From Kitasatospora cheerisanensis KCTC 2395 (GTDB taxonomy: Bacteria; Actinomycetota; Actinomycetes; Streptomycetales; Streptomycetaceae): a stretch of DNA of 64,000 bases. The stretch is taken from positions 87,351 through 151,350 of the forward strand of contig NZ_KK853997.1 in assembly GCF_000696185.1 (NCBI RefSeq). Direction: 5' to 3'. The notes under the pieces were generated by a model that saw only the letters and a list, made by a program, of their open reading frames with translations, did no database searches and was not told the DNA's origin. The position numbers and the translations under genes are program-made. Positions 42,721-51,576 of this stretch are shown piece after piece (position 1 is the stretch's first letter; each line of letters begins with the position of its first letter).

Positions 42721-43983
42721 ATGAAGCGGGACGGTGGACTGGGGCGGCCCTTCGGGCTGTTGTGGTCGGCGGCGGCGGTGTCGGCGCTGGGCGACGGGAT
42801 CGTCGCGGCGGCGGCCCCGCTGCTGGTGACGTCGTTGACCAGGGATCCGGTGCTGGTCGGGCTCTCGGTGTTCGTCCAGCAGCTGCCGTGGCTGCTGCTC
42901 GCCCCGGTGAGCGGGGTGCTGGTGGACCGGGTGGACCGGCGGCGCCTGACGGTGGCGATGAACGCGGCCCGCTCGGTGCTGACGGCGGTGCTGGCGGCGG
43001 CGGTGTTCGCGGGCGCGGCCTCGCTGCCGCTGATCTACGCGATCGGCCTGCTGCTGGGCAGTTGTGCGGCGCTCGGCGACAACGCGTCCTCCGCGCTGGT
43101 GCCCGCCGTCGTCCCGTCCGAGCAGCTGCCGCGCGCCAACTCGCGGATGTTCGGCGCGTATTCGGTGCTCAACAAGCTGTGCGGCCCGCCGCTCGGCGCG
43201 GCCCTGTTCGGGGTGGCGGCCGGCCTGCCGCTGACGATCGACGCGGCGAGCTTCGCCGGCGCGGCCGCCCTGCTCTCGGCGCTGCGCCTGCTGCCGTCCG
43301 AGCAGACCGCCCCGCCGAAGGCCGAGCCGGTGCGCTTGCCGATGCGCCGTCAGTTCACCGAGGGCGCACGCTGGCTCTGGGGTCAGCCGGCGGTGCGGAC
43401 GCTGACGCTGGCGCTGTGCCTGATGAACGTGACGCTGATCGCCGGGTTCTCGGTGATGGTGCTGTACGCCCGTGAGCACCTGGGCCTGTCGGAGCTCGGC
43501 TACGGCCTACTGATGGCGGTCGGCGCGGTGGGCGGTCTGCTGGGGGCGGCGGTGGCGCCGGCCCTTCAGGCGCGGTTCTCCTCCTCGGTGCTGCTGCGCA
43601 CCGGTCTGGTGCTGGAGACGCTGACGCACGTCGGTCTGGCGCTGGCGGGTTCGGCGTGGGTGGCGGGCGCGGTGCTGGCGGTGTTCGGCGTGCACGGCGC
43701 GGTGTGGATGGGCGTGGACCGGACGCTGGTGCAGCGGGCGGTGCCGGACGAGTTGCGCGGCCGGGTGATGAGCGTCTTCATGGCGCTGGCGGTGGGCGGT
43801 TCGGCGCTCGGCGCGCTGATCGGCGGCCCGCTGGCCCGGAGCTTCGGCCTGACCGGCCCGTTCTGGTTCTCGGCGGTGGTGATGGCGGGGCTGACGGTGT
43901 TCGCCTGGCGCCCGTTCAGCCGCGCCATCGACGACCCGGCGCCCGTCCCGCCCGCGCAACAGCCGCTGGCAGCGGCGAACTGA
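42721..43983 (+). CDS. MFS transporter, MFS_3/enterobactin-exporter type
   Basis: This 420-residue protein has about ten to twelve membrane segments. SAAAVSALGDGIVAAAAPLL, then VLVDRVDRRRLTVAMNAARS between helices 2 and 3, and DNASSALVPAVVPSEQLPRA are typical of MFS_3/EntS-like members, which export small molecules. ATG 42721 follows a gap without a clear ribosome site (GGTGCGGG). The tail is Pro/Ala-rich. No regulator is adjacent. Confidence 0.92.
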   Translation: MKRDGGLGRPFGLLWSAAAVSALGDGIVAAAAPLLVTSLTRDPVLVGLSVFVQQLPWLLLAPVSGVLVDRVDRRRLTVAMNAARSVLTAVLAAAVFAGAASLPLIYAIGLLLGSCAALGDNASSALVPAVVPSEQLPRANSRMFGAYSVLNKLCGPPLGAALFGVAAGLPLTIDAASFAGAAALLSALRLLPSEQTAPPKAEPVRLPMRRQFTEGARWLWGQPAVRTLTLALCLMNVTLIAGFSVMVLYAREHLGLSELGYGLLMAVGAVGGLLGAAVAPALQARFSSSVLLRTGLVLETLTHVGLALAGSAWVAGAVLAVFGVHGAVWMGVDRTLVQRAVPDELRGRVMSVFMALAVGGSALGALIGGPLARSFGLTGPFWFSAVVMAGLTVFAWRPFSRAIDDPAPVPPAQQPLAAAN

Positions 43984-44121
43984 CGGCCCGTCCGACCGCG
44001 CGTCGTCCCGCGGCGGCCGCGGAACGACGCTCCGTCCCCGGCCCTGCCTGCGGCTCCGGGCGGGGCCGCCTGCGGTATATCTGGCGGGGCAGTGGCGGCG
44101 AGCGGGGCGAGGTGGGTGCGG

Positions 44122-44391
44122 GTGATCCGGCGGCGGGTGCTGGTCTCGGGCACGGTGCAGGGGGTGTTCTTCCGCGACTCCTGCCGGCGGGCGGCGGCGG
44201 AGGCGGGCGTGGCCGGCTGGGTGCGGAACCTTCCGGACGGCCGGGTGGAGGCGGTCTTCGAGGGCGACGACGCGCCGGTGGAGCGGATGGTGGCCTGGAT
44301 GCGGCGCGGCCCGTCCCGGGCGGAGGTGGAGCACGTGGAGGTGATCCCGGAGCCGCTGGAGGGCCTGCTCGTCTTCGCCATCACCGACTGA
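44122..44391 (+). CDS. acyP: Acylphosphatase
   Basis: This enzyme has about 89 residues, starting at GTG 44122 (GTG 44092 is an alternative). RVLVSGTVQGVFFRDSCRRA contains the G-V-Q-G-V-x-F-R substrate loop with the catalytic arginine. GVAGWVRNLPDGRVEAVFEG has the catalytic asparagine. It hydrolyses acyl phosphates in the cytoplasm. It stands alone, convergent with the cytidine deaminase gene. Confidence 0.95.
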   Translation: MIRRRVLVSGTVQGVFFRDSCRRAAAEAGVAGWVRNLPDGRVEAVFEGDDAPVERMVAWMRRGPSRAEVEHVEVIPEPLEGLLVFAITD

Positions 44392-44431
44392 CGCGGCCCC
44401 CGGCACCACCCCTGGGGCCGACTGCGCAGCG

Positions 44432-44860
44432 CTACTCGTAGGGCCACACGTCGTCGGGGAACACCCGGGCGAACCAGTGCGGTTGGACGTCGCGCAGCCG
44501 CAGGGTGCGCCAGCGCGTCGGGTCCTCGGGGAGCGGGACGCCGACCTCGACGTCGGGGCCGTGGGCGAACAGCCGTTCCTGGCAGACGCCGCACGGGGCG
44601 AGCACCCAGAACCCGCGGCCCTGGTCGGCGGCGGTGACGCACACCGAGGCGACCACCTTGCGGTCGAGTTTGTAGGCCTCGCAGATCGCCCCGGTCTCGT
44701 GGCACAGCCGGACGGCGTTGTTCGGCGGCTCGGGCGCGGTGCTGGTCAGCACGGTGCCGTCGTCCAGGCGCAGCGCTGCGGCGCCGGCCCAGTCCTGTCC
44801 GGGGAAGCGACGGCGGGTCAGCTCGATCGCGGCGTCCACGAGTTCTCGGTCGATGGCCAT
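44432..44860 (-). CDS. Cytidine deaminase-like protein
   Basis: This 142-residue protein starts at ATG 44860. The zinc site is CHETGAICEAY (C-x-E, catalytic Glu) and APCGVCQERL (PCxxC). VVASVCVTAADQGRGFWVLA lies between. The layout fits a tetrameric cytidine deaminase or blasticidin-S-type deaminase, so the exact substrate is open. It is divergent from the DinB gene at 44928 and shares its 68-bp promoter region, which carries the GAAAACC motif. Confidence 0.85.
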   Translation of the reverse strand: MAIDRELVDAAIELTRRRFPGQDWAGAAALRLDDGTVLTSTAPEPPNNAVRLCHETGAICEAYKLDRKVVASVCVTAADQGRGFWVLAPCGVCQERLFAHGPDVEVGVPLPEDPTRWRTLRLRDVQPHWFARVFPDDVWPYE

Positions 44861-44882
44861 GCGCGGCACCCTGGCCGAGCGG

Positions 44883-44895
44883 GAAAACCCTTTGC
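44883..44895. promoter_or_regulatory. GAAAACC-N-TTTGC motif upstream of second DinB gene
   Basis: GAAAACCCTTTGC ends 33 bases before ATG 44928 and starts 23 bases from the divergent deaminase start. GGAAAAC (44882) pairs with GTTTTCC further right as an inverted repeat. Only one base differs from the motif at 41918-41930, and the distance to the start codon is identical. Confidence 0.55.
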
Positions 44896-44927
44896 CGCCC
44901 GTTTTCCGGCCCGGCCAGACTCGCCCC

Positions 44928-45542
44928 ATGACTGAGCAGCCGAACGATTCCAAGCGCGGTTTGAAGATCTATCTGCAGGATGCCCGGGACGCGGTGCTGT
45001 GGAAGCTGGAGGGCCTGTCGGAGTACGACGTGCGCCGCCCGGTGACGCCGTCGGGGACGAATCTGCTGGGTGTGGTGAAGCACCTGACGGGTGCGGAGGC
45101 GGTCTACCTGGGCGAGGCCTTCGGCCGTCCGTTCGACGGGGCGCCGGGCCTGTGGGTGGCGGGCGCGGCCGAGCCGAACGACGACCTCTGGGCCCGGCCG
45201 GACGAGAGCCGGGAGTCGCTGATCGCGGAGTACCGCCGGGTGTGGGCGCACTCCGACGAGACCGTCGACTCCCTTCCGCTGGACGCTCTCGGCCGGGTGC
45301 CCTGGCCGCCGCACTCGCAGCTGTCGCTGGAGCGGATCCTGCTGCACGTGGTGGTGGAGAGCCAGCGGCACACCGGCCAGCTCGACCTGGTCCGCGAACT
45401 CCTGGACGGCGCGACGGGGTTGCGTCCGGGTGACGAGGTCCTCCCCGAGGTGCCCGCCGACTTCTGGCCGGCCCACTACGCCCGGGTCGAACGGGCGGCC
45501 CGCGACGCGGCCCGCGCGGCGGGCGAGCGCGTGCCCGACTGA
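44928..45542 (+). CDS. DinB/DUF664 family protein
   Basis: This 204-residue DinB-fold protein begins at ATG 44928. RGLKIYLQDARDAVLWKLEG, then TNLLGVVKHLTGAEAVYLGE with the first histidine, and ILLHVVVESQRHTGQLDLVR with the H-x3-H-type end are the DUF664 metal-binding pattern. It is probably a thiol-cofactor-using enzyme. Sequence is distant from the member at 41963 apart from the start (MSEQ/MTEQ) and motif positions. Confidence 0.9.
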   Translation: MTEQPNDSKRGLKIYLQDARDAVLWKLEGLSEYDVRRPVTPSGTNLLGVVKHLTGAEAVYLGEAFGRPFDGAPGLWVAGAAEPNDDLWARPDESRESLIAEYRRVWAHSDETVDSLPLDALGRVPWPPHSQLSLERILLHVVVESQRHTGQLDLVRELLDGATGLRPGDEVLPEVPADFWPAHYARVERAARDAARAAGERVPD

Positions 45543-45600
45543 GCGCCGCCGCACGGCCGGGTGCTGGACGGTGGTGCGAGTGCCGCGTCAGGATGGCGGC

Positions 45601-46232
45601 ATGACGGAGAGTCAGCCGGAGGATCCGGCGGGGCGGGCGGCCCGGGGACCGGCAGCCCGGGGCGGCGGCCCGGGCCCGCGGCGGACGGACTGGGGCGCGG
45701 TGGGGCGCTGGCCGGGGTGGTGGCGGCGCTGGTCGCGCTGGTGGCGTACCTGGTGCCGCGGGAGGCGCCGAAGGCCGCCGCGCCCGCGCCGGTGGCGTCC
45801 TCGGGATGGACGCCCGATCCGACGCCCGCGCCGGTGCCGAGCCGCTCCGCCACCCCGTCGCCGGATCCCGAACCGCCGTCCTCCGCACCGTCCCCGGCTC
45901 CGGCCCGGACGTCGGCGCCGCCGCTCCCGTTGCCGACGGTGCGGGCGGCGGGGTGCGCGCAGGCACAGGCCGCGGTCGCGGCGTACCGGCGCGATCCGGG
46001 GTCGACCCGGCCGGCGCAGGCGGACGCGGCGAACCTGGCGTACCAGGGGTTGATGCGGGCGGGCACGGACGCGGATCCGCCGGTGCGGCCGACGATCCTG
46101 CGGCTGGCGCAGGGGTTCCAGGAGTTGAGCTTCCGGCTGAGCGGCATGGTGCTGGCCGATCCGAACGAGGTGATCGGCGATCTCGATTCGGATCTCCAGC
46201 AGCTGGACCGGCTGTGCGGGGACGGCGGTTGA
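45601..46232 (+). pseudogene. Single-pass membrane protein, frameshifted as read
   Basis: ATG 45601 opens a hydrophilic start (TESQPEDPAGRAARGPAARG). After the GGGG at 45702-45705 the protein continues in another frame. There LAGVVAALVALVAYLVP forms a membrane helix, followed by a Pro/Ser linker. The soluble end is CAQAQAAVAAYRRDPGSTRP, then ILRLAQGFQELSFRLSGMVL. One missing G restores the frame; the repaired protein has about 210 residues. The extracytoplasmic helical domain has one cysteine pair. No family is recognised. Confidence 0.65.
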
Positions 46233-46297
46233 CGCGCCCGCGCCGGCCGGCCGGGCGCGTCGAGGCGTGCGGGGCGGCCGGCGCGGGTGACGGGTCG

Positions 46298-47689
46298 TCA
46301 GCTGTCGAAGCCGAGGCCGACGGCGTCCATGGTCTTCAGCCACAGGTTGCGGCGGCCGCCGTTGCGGTCGGCGCGGTCCAGCGACCACTTGGTGATGCCG
46401 ATGCCGGCCCAGCGGACGGGCTCGGGCGGGAACGGCAGCGGCTTGCGGCGGACCATCTCCAGCGCGGTGCGCTCGGTGGGCGCGCCGGCCAGCAGGTCGA
46501 GCATGACCTCGGCGCCGAACCGGGTCGCGCCGACGCCGAGGCCGGTGTAGCCCGCGGCGAGCGCGACCTTGCCGTGGTAGGCGGTGTCGAAGAACGCGGA
46601 GAACCGGGTGCAGGTGTCGATCGCGCCGCCCCAGGCGTGCGTGAAGCGCAGGCCCTCGAGTTGCGGGAAGGTCTGGAAGAAGTGCCGGGCGAGGGTCTGG
46701 TAGGTCTGCGGCCGGTGGTCGTACTCGGCGCGGACCTTGGCCCCGTAGTGGTAGATCGCGTCGTAGCCGCCCCACAGGATCCGGTTGTCGGCGGACAGCC
46801 GGTAGTAGTGGAACTGGTTGGCGCTGTCGCCGACGCCCTGCCGGTTCTGCCAGCCGATCGCGGCGAGCTGCTCGGCGTTCAGCGGCTCGGTCATCAGCGC
46901 GTAGTCGTAGACCGGCACGGTGTACGGGCGGATCCGCTTGACCAGCGAGGGGAACACGTTGGTGCCGAGGGCGACCTGACGGGCGAACACCCGGCCGTAG
47001 GGGGTGCGGACGGCCATGCCGGCGGCGGTCTCGGCGATGTCGGTGGCCTTGGTGTGCTCGTAGATCCGCACGCCGAGGCGTTCGCAGGCCTGCTTGAGGC
47101 CCCAGGCGAGCTTGGCGGGGTGGACCATGCCCACGCCGTCCTTGTCCCACAGCGCGCCGAGGTAGGTCGGGGAGTTCACCTGGGCGCGGACGGCGTCGGC
47201 GTCCAGGAACTCGTAGTCGCCGTACTGCTTGGCGAGTTCGTACAGTTCGGCGAGTTCCTCGACCTGGTGCGGCTCGGTGGCGACGTCGAGTTCGCCGGTG
47301 CGCTCCCAGTCGCAGTCGATGTCGTAGGTGGTGACGGCGTCCTCGATCGATTGCAGGTTGCGCGCGCCGAGCTGTTCGAGGGCGGCGAGTTCGTCCGGCC
47401 AGCGCTCCAGGCCGTTGCCGAGGCCGTGGGTGAGGCTGGCGGCGCAGAAGCCGCCGTTGCGCCCGGAGGCGGCCCAGGCGGTCTCCTGGGCCTCGATCAG
47501 GACCACGTCGCGGCCGGGGTCGCGTTCCTTGGCGATGAGTGCGGTCCACAGGCCGCTGTATCCGCCGCCGACGACCAGCAGGTCGCAGCGCACGTCTCCG
47601 GTGAGCGCCGAGTTGGCCTCGGGGCGTCCGGGGTCCTCCAGCCAGAACGGGGTGGGCTTGGCGTCCCGCAGGGCGTGTACGGGGTCCAT
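46298..47689 (-). CDS. FAD-dependent amine oxidase, PuuB-like
   Basis: This 463-residue DAO-fold protein has the dinucleotide motif DLLVVGGGYSGLWTALIAKE at residues 29-48. SGRNGGFCAASLTHGLGNGL and TYQTLARHFFQTFPQLEG follow, and the C-terminal FAD-contact segment GYTGLGVGATRFGAEVMLDL completes it. It resembles gamma-glutamylputrescine oxidases that act on amines with O2. It is the last gene behind a permease and a cupin gene on the same strand, a layout for amine uptake and oxidation. The actual amine is an inference. Confidence 0.9.
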   Translation of the reverse strand: MDPVHALRDAKPTPFWLEDPGRPEANSALTGDVRCDLLVVGGGYSGLWTALIAKERDPGRDVVLIEAQETAWAASGRNGGFCAASLTHGLGNGLERWPDELAALEQLGARNLQSIEDAVTTYDIDCDWERTGELDVATEPHQVEELAELYELAKQYGDYEFLDADAVRAQVNSPTYLGALWDKDGVGMVHPAKLAWGLKQACERLGVRIYEHTKATDIAETAAGMAVRTPYGRVFARQVALGTNVFPSLVKRIRPYTVPVYDYALMTEPLNAEQLAAIGWQNRQGVGDSANQFHYYRLSADNRILWGGYDAIYHYGAKVRAEYDHRPQTYQTLARHFFQTFPQLEGLRFTHAWGGAIDTCTRFSAFFDTAYHGKVALAAGYTGLGVGATRFGAEVMLDLLAGAPTERTALEMVRRKPLPFPPEPVRWAGIGITKWSLDRADRNGGRRNLWLKTMDAVGLGFDS

Positions 47690-47768
47690 GTTCTCGGTTC
47701 CTTGCCTTGGGAGGGTGTCGGCCCGGCCGTGGGGGCGGCCGGGCCGACTGCTGTGCCGCTCGCGGCGG

Positions 47769-48143
47769 TTATCGGTCCTCGTCCTCGGCCACGTCCGGGC
47801 CGAGGTTGATGGTGTAGACCTTGCGGAGCGTCTCGTGGACGGTCCAGGTGGTGCGGTCGCCCTCGCGCAGCACCGCGAGGTCGCCGGGTCCGACTTCGAG
47901 CACGGGGCCGTCCTCGAAGGCGACGGTGGCCCGGCCGCTGAGGACGACGAACATCTCGTCGGCCTCGGTGTCGGTGACCACCCCGGGGGTGATCTGCCAG
48001 ATCCCGCGGATCTGGCGGCCGTCGGCGGACTCCCAGACCACCTTGCCGGTGACCTCGGGGGTGCCGGAGACGATCTGCTCGGGGTCGAGCGGCTCGGGTT
48101 CCAGCTCGGCGTCCGGGACGTGCAGGGCGAAGCTGTTGATCAT
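47769..48143 (-). CDS. Cupin (cupin_3) protein
   Basis: This 124-residue protein has GIWQITPGVVTDTEADEMFV and the acidic cupin motif 1, then VLSGRATVAFEDGPVLEVGP and LREGDRTTWTVHETLRKVYT motif 2. The usual His ligands are partly replaced by Asp/Glu, as in (S)-ureidoglycine-type cupin_3. ATG 48143 overlaps the permease stop (ATGA), so the two are translated together. It may act on an intermediate of the amine pathway or sense it. Confidence 0.88.
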   Translation of the reverse strand: MINSFALHVPDAELEPEPLDPEQIVSGTPEVTGKVVWESADGRQIRGIWQITPGVVTDTEADEMFVVLSGRATVAFEDGPVLEVGPGDLAVLREGDRTTWTVHETLRKVYTINLGPDVAEDEDR

Positions 48144-49678
48144 GCCTCGACGCTATCCGGTCCGGTGCCGGTGGCGGCCTTGTCAGTGTGTGGCGAGTCC
48201 GGCTGCCACTCTGACAGGCCGTACGCCCGCACCCCGGCGGCCTGCTGCGCGGCGTGGCGCTCGACGGCGGCGGCCTCGCGGGCGGCCTTGCGCCGCGACA
48301 GCAGCGGGTAGAGCAGCAGCGAGATGCCGACCACGATCAGGCAGTAGACGACGGCCTTGGTGCCTTCCTCGCGGTACTGCTCGACGGCGGCCCAGACGCT
48401 GACGGCGGTCAGGCAGGCGGTGATCGCGCCGATGCTCCACCAGCCGCCGGGGATCCGGTACGGGCGCTCCAGTCGGGGTTCCCGGATGCGCAGCGCGATC
48501 AGGGCGGCGACCTCCAGCAGGATGCCGAGGTTGGTGAGGAAGACGTCGTAGATGACCAGGCTCTGGAAGCTGGAGAAGCAGAACAGCGCGTAGATGACGG
48601 AGGATCCGATGATCGACGCCATCGGCATCCGGTAGCGCTTGCTCTCCTTGGAGACCCAGTTGGGCAGGTAGCCGTCGCGGGAGAGCGAGGACGGCAGCCG
48701 GGAGTAGGAGGCGAGCAGCGCGGAGAACATCGCGACCGAGGCGAACAGGCCGCCGATGGTGACGGTGTACTGGAGCCAGGGGCCGGCGAGTTCGCCGGCG
48801 ATGTCGGAGAACGAGCCGTCCTCCCACTTCGTCCAGCCGGCCTCGCCGTCGGCGCCGACCGCGAGCGCGGCGATCGAGGGCAGCAGGTAGCCGACGATGA
48901 TCAGCAGGACGGACCAGACCAGCGCCTTGGGCAGGTGCTTCTTCGGGTTCTCCATTTCGCCGGCCACGGTGGAGACGGAGTCCCAGCCGGAGTAGTTCCA
49001 CATCACGATGAACAGGCCGGAGCCGAAGGCGTTCCAGGTGGACTGGCCCTGCTCGGCGGTCATCGAGGAGACCGGGTTGATGCCGTCGGTCAGCAGGTGG
49101 TAGCCGCCGATCGCGGTGAGGATCAGCATCGGGGTCAGGCAGATGATCGCGAACGCCACCGAGGAGTCGCCGACCCAGCCCGCGCCCATCAGGTTCAGCA
49201 GCGTGAAGATCAGGATGACGCCGACGCAGATCACCCAGTTCAGGTCGATCTGCAGGCCGGCGAGTTCGAACAGCACGTGCTTGCCGGGGGCGACGGCGCT
49301 GATCAGGCTGGACAGGTACGAGGTGAACATGACCGGGTACAGCGCCATGTCGACGAAGCTGCACACCCACTGCAGGACGCCCTGCTGGAAGGCCCAGAAC
49401 CGGCCGAGGCCGCGCTTGACCCAGTGGTAGTAGCCGCCCTCGACGGGGATGGCGGTGCCGAGTTCGGCGCAGACCAGGGCGTGCGGCACGCTGTAGATCA
49501 GCGGGGTGATCAGGATCAGCAGGATGCCCATACCGGGCCCGGACGTCGAGAACAGCGGCTCGATGCCGTAGGCGCCGCCGGAGACGCTGAAGAAGATCAG
49601 GGCGACCAGGGGAACCAGGCTCACGCGCTTGGGCGTTGCCCACCGGTTCTCCGGCGGGGCCACGGGGATGGCGGTCAT
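48140..49678 (-). CDS. APC family amino-acid/polyamine permease
   Basis: This 512-residue protein has twelve predicted membrane segments. VALIFFSVSGGAYGIEPLFS is helix 1 with the substrate-binding SGG bend. VPHALVCAELGTAIPVEGGY and VMWNYSGWDSVSTVAGEMEN (helix 6) follow, the latter with the APC-type polar bend. The ATG at 49678 follows AAGGTGAAA. The next two genes are coupled or close (cupin, FAD oxidase), so this probably imports a polyamine or amino acid. The end carries a basic tail. Confidence 0.92.
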   Translation of the reverse strand: MTAIPVAPPENRWATPKRVSLVPLVALIFFSVSGGAYGIEPLFSTSGPGMGILLILITPLIYSVPHALVCAELGTAIPVEGGYYHWVKRGLGRFWAFQQGVLQWVCSFVDMALYPVMFTSYLSSLISAVAPGKHVLFELAGLQIDLNWVICVGVILIFTLLNLMGAGWVGDSSVAFAIICLTPMLILTAIGGYHLLTDGINPVSSMTAEQGQSTWNAFGSGLFIVMWNYSGWDSVSTVAGEMENPKKHLPKALVWSVLLIIVGYLLPSIAALAVGADGEAGWTKWEDGSFSDIAGELAGPWLQYTVTIGGLFASVAMFSALLASYSRLPSSLSRDGYLPNWVSKESKRYRMPMASIIGSSVIYALFCFSSFQSLVIYDVFLTNLGILLEVAALIALRIREPRLERPYRIPGGWWSIGAITACLTAVSVWAAVEQYREEGTKAVVYCLIVVGISLLLYPLLSRRKAAREAAAVERHAAQQAAGVRAYGLSEWQPDSPHTDKAATGTGPDSVEA

Positions 49679-49761
49679 TTTCACCTTGGCAATCGGGTGT
49701 CGGCACGGATGTTGAGTGCACGAGTCTCGCCGCCCCTGTGACGAAGGACAATCATTCAATC

Positions 49762-49789
49762 TGTCAGACGTCTTGTTGCGCCTCTGACA
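49762..49789. promoter_or_regulatory. Inverted-repeat operator of the permease operon
   Basis: TGTCAGA (49762-49768) and TCTGACA (49783-49789) are perfect inverted repeats 14 bases apart, about 85-110 bases upstream of the permease start. The centre-to-centre spacing of 21 bp is two helical turns, fitting a dimeric regulator. The next strand of sequence is AT-rich (AATCATTCAATC), likely the promoter. Confidence 0.5.
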
Positions 49790-49796
49790 CAGTGGC

Positions 49797-49823
49797 GGGC
49801 CCCGCCGGAAACCGGCGGGGCCC
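49797..49823. terminator. Hairpin terminator of the esterase gene
   Basis: GGGCCCCGCCGG (49797-49808) and CCGGCGGGGCCC (49812-49823) form a perfect 12-bp stem with an AAA loop. It lies 34 bases past the stop of the minus-strand PHB-depolymerase-type gene and just before the permease operator. Confidence 0.85.
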
Positions 49824-49856
49824 CACATCATCGCTGGTCAGAGGTCGTTCCGGGAT

Positions 49857-51335
49857 TCACGCACCGCAGCCGGAGTCGGCGATGACGTAGTAGCCGGCCG
49901 AAGTCTCCTTCAAGGTGTGCGTCACGAACAGGTTCCACAGCCCCATGTTCTGCCCGGAGCCGTTGGCGTACGCGTACCCGCCGCTCTGGTGGGCGCGGCC
50001 CGCGGCGACCTGGTTGTAGTTGTTGTCGGTCCAGCACTTCGGCGTGAAGACGCTCCCGGTGGTGGTCGCGGTCACCGCCGAACTCGCCTTCCCCGCCTGC
50101 CCGTTGGCGTCCACCGCGGCCACCGTGTAGGCGTAGCCGGTGCCGGCGCTCAGCCCGGTGTCGGTGTACGCGGTGCCGGTGGCGGTGCCGACCTGCGCGC
50201 CGCCGCGGTACACCGTGTAGGACGCCGCCCCGGCCACCGCGTTCCAACTCAGCGACGCGGTGCTGTCGGTGGTCCCGGTGACGGCCAGGCCGCCCGGCGC
50301 GGGCAGCTGGGTGCTGCCGCCCCCGTCGCCGCCGGTGCTGCCGTCCAGGCCCCAGAACAGCCCGGTGTAGTAGGAGGAGCAGATGGTGTTGAGGAAGTAG
50401 GCGCCGGCCTGTCCGCAGTTGGCGGTGCCGCTGCCGGGGCTCACCGGCAGGCCGTGGCCCATCCCGGAGACGCTGTACAGCTGCACGGCCGGCTTGCCCG
50501 CACCGTCGTTGTACACGCTCAGCGTGGTGCCGCCGGGCAGCGACTGGGTGGCCGAGGCGGTCTGCGGGATGCCCCACACGTTCGTCCACTGGTCGCGCAG
50601 CTCGGTGGCGTTGACCGGGGCGACGGTGGTGTCCGAGGAGCCGTGCCAGATCGCCACCCGCGGCCACGGCCCGGTCCAGCCCGGGTTGGACGCGCGGACC
50701 TTGTCGCCCCACTGGGCGGGCGTCAGGTTCTGGTTGGAGTTCTGGCAGCCGGACGCGGCTGCCTGCGTGGTCGCGCACTGCGCGGGCAGGCCGGCGGCGA
50801 TCGAGCCGCCCGCGAACACGTCCGGGTAGTCGGCCAGCAGGTCGGCGGCCATGCCGGCGCCGGCGGACAGGCCGGTCACGTACACCCGCGACGGGTCGCT
50901 GCCGTACAGCGTCACCGCCTTGTCGACCATCTGCTTGACCGACAGCGCCTCGCCCTTGCCGCGGGTGTCCTTGCCGCTGTCGAACCAGGAGAAGCAGGAC
51001 AGCAGGTTGTTGGTGGAGTTGGTCTGCGGGAAGACCACCGCGAAGCCCCAGCGGTCGGCGAGCTGCGCCCAGCCGGAGTTGTTGTAGTAGTCGCTCGCGG
51101 TCTGGGTGCAGCCGTGCAGCGCGACCACCAGCGGCTTGCCGGTGGCCAGTCCGCCCGGCGCGTAGCTGTACATCGCCAGGTTGCCGGGGTTGGTGCCGAA
51201 GCCGGTGACCTGGCCGAGGCCGGCCGCCGAGGCCGGCGGCGCGCCGGTCAGCACGCCGGCTGCCAGCACCGCTCCCGCGACCAGCGCCTTCGCCCAGCGT
51301 CCGATCCGTCCCGTTCCGCCGTGGTGTCCTGTCAT
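49857..51335 (-). CDS. Extracellular PHB-depolymerase-type esterase with FnIII
   Basis: This secreted protein has 492 residues, starting at ATG 51335 (GGAG upstream). Residues 1-38 form a signal peptide ending ASAAG. The catalytic domain has the oxyanion VALHGCTQTA (74-76), the lipase box VTGLSAGAG (Ser157) and a late His in SGMGHGLPV. This is the type-1 short-chain PHA-depolymerase/feruloyl-esterase-like order. A fibronectin-III domain (about 350-435, LPAPGGLAVTGTTDSTASLS) and a C-terminal binding-type domain (CWTDNNYNQVAAGRAHQSGG) follow. It acts on a polyester or plant ester outside the cell. Confidence 0.93.
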   Translation of the reverse strand: MTGHHGGTGRIGRWAKALVAGAVLAAGVLTGAPPASAAGLGQVTGFGTNPGNLAMYSYAPGGLATGKPLVVALHGCTQTASDYYNNSGWAQLADRWGFAVVFPQTNSTNNLLSCFSWFDSGKDTRGKGEALSVKQMVDKAVTLYGSDPSRVYVTGLSAGAGMAADLLADYPDVFAGGSIAAGLPAQCATTQAAASGCQNSNQNLTPAQWGDKVRASNPGWTGPWPRVAIWHGSSDTTVAPVNATELRDQWTNVWGIPQTASATQSLPGGTTLSVYNDGAGKPAVQLYSVSGMGHGLPVSPGSGTANCGQAGAYFLNTICSSYYTGLFWGLDGSTGGDGGGSTQLPAPGGLAVTGTTDSTASLSWNAVAGAASYTVYRGGAQVGTATGTAYTDTGLSAGTGYAYTVAAVDANGQAGKASSAVTATTTGSVFTPKCWTDNNYNQVAAGRAHQSGGYAYANGSGQNMGLWNLFVTHTLKETSAGYYVIADSGCGA

Positions 51336-51576
51336 GTGGGGGGCTCCGCTCTCGCCGTGTGCTCGCAGGCCGGGTGGGGGGTGGCCGAGCACGTTGGCGT
51401 GAATCATCGGCGCGGGCCGGAGGCACCGCCCATGGCCCGGCGCACCACCGCGGACCGGAACGGCATGGTGGCGGCGACCATTGAGCGGCCGTCAGGCACG
51501 GTTGATCATCTTCCCGGTGCGGCCCGCCCGCGCCTCCCACACCCGGACGGCTCGCCCGGGTACCGTTCACCGGGTC

